Below are positions 5,892 through 13,139 of a DNA stretch of 16,694 nucleotides, piece by piece. Origin of the DNA: an uncultured Eubacteriales bacterium (GTDB lineage Bacteria; Bacillota; Clostridia; Oscillospirales; Oscillospiraceae); NCBI GenBank assembly GCA_900554275.1, contig USGS01000035.1:1-16694 (forward strand), given 5' to 3'. A model generated the notes under the pieces. The model made no database searches, had not been told where the DNA came from, and saw only the letters and a program-made list of their open reading frames with translations. Every line of letters starts with the position of its first letter. The first letter of the stretch is position 1. The translations under genes were made by a program, and so were the position numbers.

Positions 5892-7502
5892 TCAACCCCA
5901 CAGGGTGGTGAGCATGGGAATGACCTGCTTCTTGCGGGACATGACGCCGGGCAGGAACACCGTGTGGTCCTTCGGCTCGACGGCAAAGGCGTTGCGGATG
6001 GTGTCGTCGCTGCCGACGTAGAGCAGCTGCGTGCCCTCCTGCAGCACGTCGGTGAGCATGAGGATGACCATATCGTAGCTGTTGGCCTTCTGTGCCTTAC
6101 GCATGGCCGCCAGGAGCTCGTCCTTGCGCTCCATCAGCTTTTGGGAGTCGATGCAGGTGATCTGTCCCACGCCCAGCACCTGCTCGGCGATGTGGAACTC
6201 CTTGAAGTCGCTGCGCAGCAGCTCCTCGGCTGGCTTGCCGTCGTTGCTGCCGCTGAACAGCTCGCGGCCCAGGTCGGCAAGGGACACATGGGCAATGCGG
6301 GCCAGCCGCTCCGCCATGGCCACGTCACGCTTGGTGCAGGTGGGAGACTTGAACATGACCGTGTCGGACAGGATGGCCGCCGCCATCAGGCCCGCCATGT
6401 GGGGCGACGGCGTGACGCCATGCTCCTGATACATGGAGGTGATGATGGTGTTGGTGCTGCCCACAGGCTCGTTGCGGACGGAGATGGGCTGCCGGGTCTG
6501 GATGTCCGCCAGACGGTGGTGGTCGATGATGCCCAGGATCTCCGCCTGATCGATGCCGGGGACGGTCTGGGACAGCTCGTTGTGGTCAACCAGCACCACC
6601 TGCTTGCGCCGGGGCTTCAGCAGGTGGTAGCGGGACAGAGTGCCCACCACCTTCTCCTGGTCATCCAGGACGGGGTAGCAGCGGTAGCGGCTCTTCAGCA
6701 CCACCTCGCGGACATCGTCGATGTAATCGTCCAAATGGAAGGAGATCAAGCCCTCGGTGGCGCAGGGACGGTCGATGGGCGTGGCCTGATAGATAAGCCG
6801 GTGGACGCGGCTGGCATCCAGCGGCGTGGAGATGATGCAGGTCTTGCCCGCGTTCTCCAGCCAGGCCGGATCGACATCCGTCTGGCACAGAATGAGGCAG
6901 GAGACCTGCTTATCCAGCGCCCGACGGATCATATCCGGCTGGCTGCCGCACAGGACGATGCTGTCGCCGCTGTCGAACAGCAGGTTCTCGCAGTTCTGTG
7001 GCAGGGCGATGGACACTGTGCCGCTGACGGCATCCACCAGGTCTCCGCCGTCGCCCATGACGCGGCCCTCGATAACGCTCAGCAGGTTGAACAGCGGAAT
7101 GGCCTCCACCCGGGGGTCGCCCACGGTGTTCAGGCTGAAGGTGGCGATGTCGCCGGCGGAGAGCATACCGTGGAGCGTGCCGTCCTCGTTGACCACGGGA
7201 ATGGCGGAGATCTTCTGCTCACGCATCAGCTTCCACGCCCGGTCCATGGTGACGGAGGCATCCAGGCAGGGAGGACGGTCGAACTCCAGGTCTCTGACCT
7301 GGGTGCGGACGTTTTGGATAAAGCGGGGTGGATTGAAGTGGAAGCGTTCCAGCATCCGGTTCGTCTCGTCGCTGATCGTTCCCAGGTGTACCGCCACATA
7401 CTCCTTCTCGCCCAGCGCGTTCTTCAGTGCGGCGTAGGCCATGGCGGCCACAATGGAGTCGGTATCCGGGTTGCGGTGACCGGTCACATAGATCTCATTC
7501 AT
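5892..7502 (-). CDS. ppaC: Manganese-dependent family II inorganic pyrophosphatase with CBS and DRTGG regulatory insert
   Basis: A 536-residue protein. The family II PPase (DHH superfamily) hydrolyses PPi to two phosphates. The N-terminal metal motif is GHRNPDTDS (8-16; H9, D13, D15). A regulatory insert follows: CBS half around 75-130, a DRTGG-like region around 135-245 and a second CBS half around 245-298. The catalytic DHH part then resumes with VDHNE (305-309), GIIDHH (324-329) and ILSDT (377-381), and the C-terminal substrate-binding SRKK lies near residue 521. Known CBS-PPases of clostridia are inhibited by AMP/ADP and activated by ATP or diadenosine polyphosphates, so the enzyme likely senses energy charge. 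The ATG follows AAAGGAG (7512-7518) by 9 bases. It heads the operon with the PspC and MBL genes. Confidence 0.95.
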   Translation of the reverse strand: MNEIYVTGHRNPDTDSIVAAMAYAALKNALGEKEYVAVHLGTISDETNRMLERFHFNPPRFIQNVRTQVRDLEFDRPPCLDASVTMDRAWKLMREQKISAIPVVNEDGTLHGMLSAGDIATFSLNTVGDPRVEAIPLFNLLSVIEGRVMGDGGDLVDAVSGTVSIALPQNCENLLFDSGDSIVLCGSQPDMIRRALDKQVSCLILCQTDVDPAWLENAGKTCIISTPLDASRVHRLIYQATPIDRPCATEGLISFHLDDYIDDVREVVLKSRYRCYPVLDDQEKVVGTLSRYHLLKPRRKQVVLVDHNELSQTVPGIDQAEILGIIDHHRLADIQTRQPISVRNEPVGSTNTIITSMYQEHGVTPSPHMAGLMAAAILSDTVMFKSPTCTKRDVAMAERLARIAHVSLADLGRELFSGSNDGKPAEELLRSDFKEFHIAEQVLGVGQITCIDSQKLMERKDELLAAMRKAQKANSYDMVILMLTDVLQEGTQLLYVGSDDTIRNAFAVEPKDHTVFLPGVMSRKKQVIPMLTTLWG

Positions 7503-7540
7503 AGGCAGCTGCTCCTTTGCGAAAAATGTCTTCTATTGAC

Positions 7541-7574
7541 CCTTTATTATAAAGGAACTTTTCCCGGCGGTCAA
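7541..7574 (-). promoter_or_regulatory. Near-consensus promoter of ppaC operon with overlapping palindrome
   Basis: On the minus strand TTGACC (-35, 7569-7574), exactly 17 bp, then a perfect TATAAT (-10, 7546-7551). The -10 is inside the palindrome CCTTTAT-T-ATAAAGG (7541-7555). The start codon is 44 bp downstream of the -10. The strength fits a housekeeping enzyme; the palindrome could be an operator or chance. Confidence 0.75.
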
Positions 7575-7741
7575 TGTACGAAAGAGAATTTTACGCTCTT
7601 TTCACATTTTCGCCCGTTTCCCTGCGCTCCTGCTCGTATTTATAGCACAGGCGGTATATCCGCGCCATCGCTTCGACTTACATTTTCCGCCGGTATTCTT
7701 ACATTTCTGTCACCTGCAGGGGCTTTGCCCTGCCGCGCCAC

Positions 7742-7775
7742 TTGCCATCCGCCGCGCGTTCCTATATAATAGGAA
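7742..7775 (+). promoter_or_regulatory. Promoter of the LuxR-type regulator with overlapping palindrome
   Basis: TTGCCA (-35, 7742-7747), exactly 17 bp, then a perfect TATAAT (-10, 7765-7770). The palindrome TTCCTA-N5-TAGGAA (7759-7775) is centred on the -10, a position where a bound protein would block polymerase. The start codon is 39 bp downstream, after GGAGG (7799-7803). Confidence 0.65.
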
Positions 7776-7809
7776 ATATACAGAGCATCGTCCTGTCCGG
7801 AGGTACGCC

Positions 7810-10287
7810 ATGCCGAAACAGAAAAAGGACCTGAACAACATCTACATATCGGAGCGGATGCAGGAGTGCCTGCGTCCTATTTCACGCTGCGCGCTGACCA
7901 CCGTGGTCGCGCCGATGGGCTACGGCAAGACCACCGCGGTGAACTGGTTTCTCAGCCAGCGGGAGGGCGCTGAGGCGGTGCGGATCATCCGGATCAGCGT
8001 CTATTCCGACAATCCGGCCATCTTTTGGAAAAGCACGCAGGACGCCTTTGCCCGGGCGGGGCTTGACCTGCTGCGGGATTATCCCTGCCCTGCCGACGCC
8101 GCTGACGGCGGATTGCTGGCGGACGAGCTTTGCCACGGACTGGGCGGCGGTCTCCCCTGCTACATCTTTATCGACGACTTTCACCTGCTGACGGACGAGC
8201 GCGCCGCCCGCTTCATCTGCACCCTGACCAATCGGCTGCCGGAGAACGTGCATCTGATCGTGGCCAGCCGCGACCGGTTTCTTCCCGCGGCGGAGATCGT
8301 GCGGCTGGGCAGCCGGGTCTACCGGATCGGGACGGAGCAGCTGCGGCTGAACCACACGGAGCTGTCTGTCTACGCCCGCCGCTGCGGCACGCCGCTGACG
8401 GAGGAGCAGATCGACGCGCTGCTCTACTCCAGCGAGGGCTGGTTCTCCGCTGTGTATCTGAACCTGCGCGCCCTGTCCGAGCAGGGCGTGCTGCCGGACC
8501 GTACCTCAGACATCTACGCCATGTTCTCCGCCGCCATGATCGATCCCCTGCCGGAGATGCAGCAGGAATTTCTGGCGGTCATGGGACTGGCGGACGAATT
8601 CACGGCGGAGATGGCACGGTACGTCACCGGAAATGAAGAGACCGCCTCCCTGCTGACAGCGCTTTCAGAGCAGAACGCCTTTGTAAGGCGGCTGCCGGAC
8701 AGTGCCATTTTCCGCTTCCACCACATGATGAAGGACTGCGCCGAGCGGGCCTTCGACCAGCTTCCGGCGGGAAAGCAGCGTTTTTACCTTGACCGATACG
8801 GCGCATGGTATGAGCGCAGTGGGCAGTATCTCCACGCACTGTCCGCCTATCGCAGAAGCGGCAATTTTGACGCGCTGCTGCGGGTGATCCAGAGCGACGC
8901 GGGCATCCTGCTGGCCGCGCTGAAGCCCGTCGATGTGCTGGACGCGCTGGACGAATGTCCCGTCTCCGTGCTGAAGGCCCATCCTCTGGCGCTGCTGGTG
9001 CTGATGCGCCGTATGTTCACCTGGCGGCAGATACCGAAAATGATGGAGCTGAAGGCGCTGCTGCTGGCCTCCATCGAGGAGCGGCCCGCCATGCCGGCGG
9101 CGGAGCGGGGCGACCTGCTGGGCGAGTGCGACCTGATCATGAGCTTTCTCTGCTACAATGACATCAGCGCCATGAGCCGCCTGCACCGCAGCGCCAGCGC
9201 GCAGATGTCACGCCCGGCCATCACCATCCGCAACGAGGGAGGCTGGACGTTCGGCTCGCCGTCGGTGCTGATGATGTTCCACCGGCTGCCGGGGCAGCTG
9301 GACAAGGAGCTGGCTGAGATGGATGAGTGTATGCCCCATTACTACCGGATCACCAACGGCCATGGGCAGGGCGCGGAGAAGATCATGACGGCGGAGGCAT
9401 CGTTCCTACAGGGGCGCTTTGACGATGCCCACATCGCGCTGGAGCGGGCCTATGCCCAAATCCAGGGCAATGGGCAGATGAACATGGCTCTGTGCTGCGA
9501 TTTTTTGGCATGGCGGCTGACGCCGTATACCGGTGCTGCGCCCCGATACACGTTCCAGCAGCGGCGCGGCCTGCTGATGCAGCACCACAACACGGACTGG
9601 CTGCATATACTGGACGCAGCCTGCGCCTACTACCACGCCCTGCTGGGGCAGCCGGAGAAGATCCCCGCTGTATTCCGGGAGCATCAGCTGTCGTCCATCA
9701 ACTACCTTGCGCCGGGAAAGCCCATGATGGAGATGATCGAAAATCAGGTCTATCTGGCCCAGGGATCATACGCCAAGGTCATCGGGCGCAGCGAGGGGCT
9801 GCTGGCCATGTGCGGGGCGATGCATTACGCGCTGGTGGCGCTGCACATCCGCATTCAGACGGCGGCGGCCTACGAAATGCTGGGCAAGCACGGCGAGGCA
9901 CAGGCGCTGCTGGCGCAGGCGCTCTCCGATGCCGCGCCGGACGTCTTTCTTCTCCCCTTTGCGGAGAACTACCGATACCTCTCCCCCCTGCTGCATCAGG
10001 ATGCCGCCGACCTTGCGCCGCAGATCATCGCACTGGGCGAGGCGGCAGCATCGCGGCTCACCCAGACGGCCCGACCGGCGGCCCTCGCCGCGCTGACGGA
10101 GCGGGAATATGAGGTCGTGGGGCTGATGGCGCAGCGGCTCAGCAACCGCGAGATCGCGGAAAAGCTGTTTCTCACGGAGGGCAGCGTGAAGCAGTATATC
10201 AACCAGATCTATTCCAAGCTCCACATCGAGGGAGACACCCGGACCAAGCGCGGGCGGCTTTCGGAGCTGCTGGAGACAAAAACCTAA
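7810..10287 (+). CDS. MalT/LAL-like LuxR family transcriptional regulator
   Basis: An 825-residue STAND-type regulator. The N-terminal ATPase has Walker A APMGYGKTT (34-42) and a Walker B-like CYIFIDDFHLL (117-127), followed by the usual IVASRDRF element (sensor-like) near 150-157. The middle (about 330-730) is a helical repeat region like the TPR-type arm of MalT. The C-terminus is a LuxR/GerE helix-turn-helix: LTEREYEVVGLMAQRLSNRE at 762-781, then IAEKLFLTEGSVKQYINQIY at 782-801. Proteins of this type are usually activators that oligomerise on ATP and inducer binding. The start codon is set by GGAGG 6 bases upstream. It is cytoplasmic with no membrane segment. A terminator follows 25 bp after the stop, then the same-strand lipoprotein operon, its likeliest target. 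The inducer is unknown. Confidence 0.9.
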   Translation: MPKQKKDLNNIYISERMQECLRPISRCALTTVVAPMGYGKTTAVNWFLSQREGAEAVRIIRISVYSDNPAIFWKSTQDAFARAGLDLLRDYPCPADAADGGLLADELCHGLGGGLPCYIFIDDFHLLTDERAARFICTLTNRLPENVHLIVASRDRFLPAAEIVRLGSRVYRIGTEQLRLNHTELSVYARRCGTPLTEEQIDALLYSSEGWFSAVYLNLRALSEQGVLPDRTSDIYAMFSAAMIDPLPEMQQEFLAVMGLADEFTAEMARYVTGNEETASLLTALSEQNAFVRRLPDSAIFRFHHMMKDCAERAFDQLPAGKQRFYLDRYGAWYERSGQYLHALSAYRRSGNFDALLRVIQSDAGILLAALKPVDVLDALDECPVSVLKAHPLALLVLMRRMFTWRQIPKMMELKALLLASIEERPAMPAAERGDLLGECDLIMSFLCYNDISAMSRLHRSASAQMSRPAITIRNEGGWTFGSPSVLMMFHRLPGQLDKELAEMDECMPHYYRITNGHGQGAEKIMTAEASFLQGRFDDAHIALERAYAQIQGNGQMNMALCCDFLAWRLTPYTGAAPRYTFQQRRGLLMQHHNTDWLHILDAACAYYHALLGQPEKIPAVFREHQLSSINYLAPGKPMMEMIENQVYLAQGSYAKVIGRSEGLLAMCGAMHYALVALHIRIQTAAAYEMLGKHGEAQALLAQALSDAAPDVFLLPFAENYRYLSPLLHQDAADLAPQIIALGEAAASRLTQTARPAALAALTEREYEVVGLMAQRLSNREIAEKLFLTEGSVKQYINQIYSKLHIEGDTRTKRGRLSELLETKT

Positions 10288-10294
10288 CCATTGG

Positions 10295-10327
10295 GGAATA
10301 GTTATTCCTTTTGATCCGCCGTACAAT
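10295..10327 (+). promoter_or_regulatory. Possible operator and activator-dependent promoter upstream of the lipoprotein operon
   Basis: A perfect palindrome GGAATA-GT-TATTCC lies at 10295-10308, 7 bp after the regulator stop codon. A -10-like TACAAT lies at 10322-10327. The base positions where a -35 would be (10299-10304, TAGTTA) match the consensus poorly and are covered by the palindrome, as expected of a promoter needing an activator. The -10 lies inside the left arm of the terminator hairpin. This is inference from layout only. Confidence 0.4.
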
Positions 10328-10348
10328 GTCTGTACGGTGGATCTTTTT
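10313..10348 (+). terminator. Intrinsic terminator after the LuxR-type regulator
   Basis: A 13-bp stem with one G-T pair (arms 10313-10325 and 10331-10343) and loop ATGTC, followed by five T (10344-10348). It ends the regulator transcript 25 bp after its stop and separates it from the DUF2442 gene. It could alternatively act as an attenuator if read-through occurs. Confidence 0.8.
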
Positions 10349-10385
10349 CTTTGCACGTATTACACGCAGAAAGGAGGACGCGCCC

Positions 10386-10625
10386 TTGAACCGAAGGTAT
10401 CTCACGGCTGTCACGCCGCTGGCCGACTACATTCTGCAGGTCGATTTTGTGTCCGGCAGCCGCCTGCTTCTGGATATGAAGCCGTATCTGGACAAAATGC
10501 GTTTCTGTTCCCTCTCCGATCCGCAGGTGTGGAACAGCGCTGTGACAAACGGCATCTTCGTCCGCTTCGGAAATGTGGAGATGAGCCACAATGAGATATT
10601 GGCCATGGCAGAACAGGAGCATTGA
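10386..10625 (+). CDS. DUF2442 family small protein, TTG start
   Basis: A 79-residue protein (after the initiator: NRRYLTAVTPLADYILQVDF). It fits DUF2442: a short N-terminal beta region with a V-x-P-x-x-D-Y pattern, then SGSRLLLDMKPYLDKMRF and a C-terminal NEILAMAE. No ATG fits; a TTG lies 8 bases after a strong GGAGG (10373-10377), which decides the start. The family's role is unproven; elsewhere members pair with DUF4160 in putative toxin-antitoxin loci, but no DUF4160 gene is present here. It is the first gene of the operon, with 29 bp to the first lipoprotein. Confidence 0.75.
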   Translation: MNRRYLTAVTPLADYILQVDFVSGSRLLLDMKPYLDKMRFCSLSDPQVWNSAVTNGIFVRFGNVEMSHNEILAMAEQEH

Positions 10626-10654
10626 TCTCAGTGATCAAGAGAAGGAGAAAAACG

Positions 10655-11398
10655 ATGAAAAGCATGAAGAAGTATGTATCCCTTTTACTGGCACTGGTGC
10701 TGTGCCTTATGCTGACCGCCTGCGGCGGTGATGCCGGTGACAGCGACGACGGCAATAACGACGCGCCCGATACCCCCGATACCCTTGAGGATCTGGTCAA
10801 GGACTCGGCACTGATGGCCGACCTGTACGTCTACGGCGGCGCGTGGGCCGGTGAGGACGGCAGCACGATGCTGGTGGCCACCAGTGAGGGCGGAGACGAG
10901 GTGCGCTTCGCGCTGTACGACGCCGGCGAGACGCTGACGGCCAGCGGGTTCATCCAGTCCGTACCGGAGTACGACTATGACTATTTCTACAATGAGCATG
11001 ACGGCGTGGCGTACCGCTGCTGGTCCGATGAGGTCGGCGCGCTGCACGTGGCGTATCTCGGCACGTTTTCCAAGATGCTCGGCGACGCGCCGGGCGAGAA
11101 CATCGGCGACACCGGCTATGAGGCGCTGGAGGGCGTCTGGTATCTGGACGGCGAGGTCGGTGCGGCCAGTTGCATCGAGATCGACCAGTTCGGTAACTGG
11201 ACGCTGTATGAGCGGGCAGGCGGCGACGGCGACATGACCGAGGTGGACTACGGCACGCTGGAGACGGACGAGGAGAATTTGGATCGGTACTTCGCCGTTT
11301 CCGACCAGTTTGACGATGTGGTCTACGACTTCAACGTCATTGACAACAGCGTGATGTACTGGGGCGGTGAATACGACTATTACGAGAAGGCGGCATGA
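10655..11398 (+). CDS. Lipoprotein 1 of three paralogues, acidic, unknown function
   Basis: A 247-residue predicted lipoprotein. The signal is KKYVSLLLALVLCLMLTACGG with lipobox LTAC (20-23); Cys23 would be lipidated, with Gly at +2, so it is displayed on the outer face of the membrane. After an Asp-rich linker (about 25-45) a first domain holds AWAGEDGSTMLVATSEGGDE (about 65-84). A second domain from about residue 155 has EGVWYLDGE, IDQFGNWTLYE and the C-terminal VMYWGGEYDYYE. The protein is visibly rich in Asp, Glu and Tyr. Both domains recur in the next two genes. The start follows AAGGAG (10642-10647) by 7 bases. No known catalytic motif was seen; it may be a beta-rich binding protein. 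Confidence 0.85.
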   Translation: MKSMKKYVSLLLALVLCLMLTACGGDAGDSDDGNNDAPDTPDTLEDLVKDSALMADLYVYGGAWAGEDGSTMLVATSEGGDEVRFALYDAGETLTASGFIQSVPEYDYDYFYNEHDGVAYRCWSDEVGALHVAYLGTFSKMLGDAPGENIGDTGYEALEGVWYLDGEVGAASCIEIDQFGNWTLYERAGGDGDMTEVDYGTLETDEENLDRYFAVSDQFDDVVYDFNVIDNSVMYWGGEYDYYEKAA

Positions 11399-11414
11399 CC
11401 GCCGGGAGGAGAAC

Positions 11415-12161
11415 ATGATGATGAAAAAGCTATTTGCGCTGATGGCGGCGCTGGCGCTGTGCCTGAGCTTGACTGCCTGCGGCGGTGATCAGAATGAAGA
11501 CCCCAACGATGTGGTAGGCGACGACTGGCGCGTTACCGGCGTGGTGCGGGCCGAGGGCACGATCACCCGGGATGGCGGTGACGTATATGTGCTGGTGTGC
11601 GTCAACGATGACGATGCTGTTTTCTGCTATGACGATGAGACGTATGCCGTATACGACTACGTGGACTACCCCATGACGCTGCAGGGCGACCCGTGGGAGG
11701 AGTTTCAGAGCATCGACTTCGCCGACCGGAACGGTGACGGCAACAGCGACGTGGCGATGCTGTTCGAGCTGGACGGCCAGACGGTGCTGATGGTGTGGTT
11801 CTGGGACGCGGACGCCGAGGCGTATGTGTTCCAGCCGGAGGAGTCCCTGGTGGAGGACCTCGGCGGGGAGAGCGTATCCCACGTGGGCTTTGAGGGCACG
11901 TGGTATCTGGACGGTGACGAGACGGAGGAAAGTGTGATCATCATCGGTGATGTCGGCGACTGGGTGCTGTATGACCAGCAGGGCGACACCCGGACCGCCA
12001 TTGACAGCGGTCTGCTCCGCGTGGTGGAGGAGGCGCAGGGACACTACGCCGCCGACTCCGAGCAGTTTGCCGATGTCTCCTACATCATTGCGACAGCCGG
12101 TGAAAACGGTATGTACTGGGGCGTTACCGGCGACTACGATTACTATGAGCGGCTGGACTGA
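11415..12161 (+). CDS. Lipoprotein 2 of three paralogues, with an EF-hand-like calcium loop
   Basis: A 248-residue predicted lipoprotein, MMMKKLFALMAALALCLSLT then lipobox Cys22 (LTAC). GGGAGG (11404-11409) precedes three successive ATG codons; 11415 or 11418 are both possible. The C-terminal domain from about residue 158 (FEGTWYLDGDETEESVIIIG, VGDWVLYDQQGD, final YDYYERLD) aligns with lipoprotein 1. The N-terminal domain has diverged and holds D104-R-N106-G-D108-G-N-S-D112, a DxNxDGxxD loop typical of calcium-binding EF-hand, dockerin or FG-GAP-like repeats. No dockerin duplication is visible. It starts 16 bp after lipoprotein 1. Function unknown. Confidence 0.85.
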   Translation: MMMKKLFALMAALALCLSLTACGGDQNEDPNDVVGDDWRVTGVVRAEGTITRDGGDVYVLVCVNDDDAVFCYDDETYAVYDYVDYPMTLQGDPWEEFQSIDFADRNGDGNSDVAMLFELDGQTVLMVWFWDADAEAYVFQPEESLVEDLGGESVSHVGFEGTWYLDGDETEESVIIIGDVGDWVLYDQQGDTRTAIDSGLLRVVEEAQGHYAADSEQFADVSYIIATAGENGMYWGVTGDYDYYERLD

Positions 12162-12183
12162 CCGGCAGAAAGAAAGGCACACC

Positions 12184-13128
12184 ATGAAGAAGCATCACCT
12201 GTGCTTTCTGCTGACGCTGCTGCTGGCGCTGGGGCTGACCGCCTGCGGCGGCAGCGGCGGCTATGACCGCTCCGACGACCCGGCCAACGCATGGGACGTG
12301 ATGGCTGACGAGGACTTCAGTGACGATGTCACCGCCTGGCAGGGAGACGATGGCAGCCAGCTGCTGGTGGATATCTCCACCAGCAGCTACACCTACCGCA
12401 CCTGGTACAACCGCGTCGGAACGGGCAGCCTGTTCCGGGATACGCACGGCCTGGGCCTCAAATACTGCGAGATCGGCGCGGAGTACTACTATTACCTGGT
12501 TTGGGAGGGCGGCGGCTTCACCGTGCGCCACATCGGCGACGGCGAGGGCCGCCAGTACGGCGAGATCAACGGCCTGCACTGTGAGCCCGCCCAGGGCGAG
12601 GCGGCGGCCTATGACATCAGCCTGCTGGACGGTGTGTGGCAGAACGCCCTGGGCGAGACCTTCGCCTTTGATACGGGGCGGATGCGGGTCATCGAGTGCT
12701 TTACCGATGGCACGATGAGCAGCGGGCCGCTGTATGAAAGCACCGACGGGCGCGGGCCGTATGTGACCGGCCCGGAGATCCTCTATCCCTGCCTCAGTGC
12801 CGACGGCAACGCCTTTGTGCTGTTTTCCGACGGCAACGCGCCCCGGGCGGAGGACGCCGAAAGCACCGGCGTATTCTACCGCAGCGGCGACATGGCGCTG
12901 TACGCCGACCCGGAAAGCACGTACTTTGAGGAGTCGGACGGGCGGCTGTGGTACTACGACGGCGTGAACTACTTTGCCCTGCCGGAGGGCTATGCGCTGG
13001 ACGCGGATGGGATGGCGTATGACGAATACGGCAGGCCCTTTGCCCCCGCGTGGCCCGAGGAGCAATACGATCCCGCGGCGGTGTGGGGCAAGAACTGGCT
13101 GGCCGAGAACTGGGGCAGCAACGGATAG
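12184..13128 (+). CDS. Lipoprotein 3 of three paralogues, longest, aromatic-rich
   Basis: A 314-residue predicted lipoprotein with signal MKKHHLCFLLTLLLALGLTA and lipid-attachment Cys21 (lipobox LTAC). It shares with lipoprotein 1 the pattern AW-x-G-DDGS-x-LLV (about residues 53-64) and a second-domain start LLDGVWQNALGETF (about 146-159), but extends about 70 residues further. The extension is rich in Tyr, Asp and Gly (for example LDADGMAYDEYGRPF near 277-291) and ends AENWGSNG. The ribosome site is weak: only AAGAAAGG lies upstream of the ATG. The spacing is 22 bp after lipoprotein 2, and its stop TAG is fused to the AGGAGG of the next gene. Function unknown. Confidence 0.83.
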   Translation: MKKHHLCFLLTLLLALGLTACGGSGGYDRSDDPANAWDVMADEDFSDDVTAWQGDDGSQLLVDISTSSYTYRTWYNRVGTGSLFRDTHGLGLKYCEIGAEYYYYLVWEGGGFTVRHIGDGEGRQYGEINGLHCEPAQGEAAAYDISLLDGVWQNALGETFAFDTGRMRVIECFTDGTMSSGPLYESTDGRGPYVTGPEILYPCLSADGNAFVLFSDGNAPRAEDAESTGVFYRSGDMALYADPESTYFEESDGRLWYYDGVNYFALPEGYALDADGMAYDEYGRPFAPAWPEEQYDPAAVWGKNWLAENWGSNG

Positions 13129-13139
13129 GAGGATATGCT

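Larger units (their letters stand above)
7503..7809. other. Divergent intergenic region between ppaC and the LuxR-type regulator
   Basis: About 307 bp without a gene. It holds one promoter for each flanking gene, with a palindrome over each -10 (7541-7555 and 7759-7775). Between them are pyrimidine-rich stretches, a short hairpin (GCAGGG...CCCTGC around 7718-7735) and two TTACATTTTC/TTACATTTCT-like repeats around 7678-7708. No ORF with a ribosome site was seen in it. Confidence 0.5.

Noticed and set aside
5877..7769. Open plus-strand frame of 630 codons opposite ppaC
   Set aside because: It is the antisense of a conserved pyrophosphatase, with Gln/His/Val/Gly-rich shadow composition and no ribosome site or recognisable domain.
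10386..10654. Toxin-antitoxin pair around DUF2442
   Set aside because: No DUF4160 or other toxin-like partner is adjacent. The next gene is a lipoprotein.
10685..13065. Three long minus-strand open frames opposite the lipoprotein genes
   Set aside because: The plus-strand genes have signal peptides, lipoboxes, ribosome sites and tight operon spacing. The minus frames have none of these.
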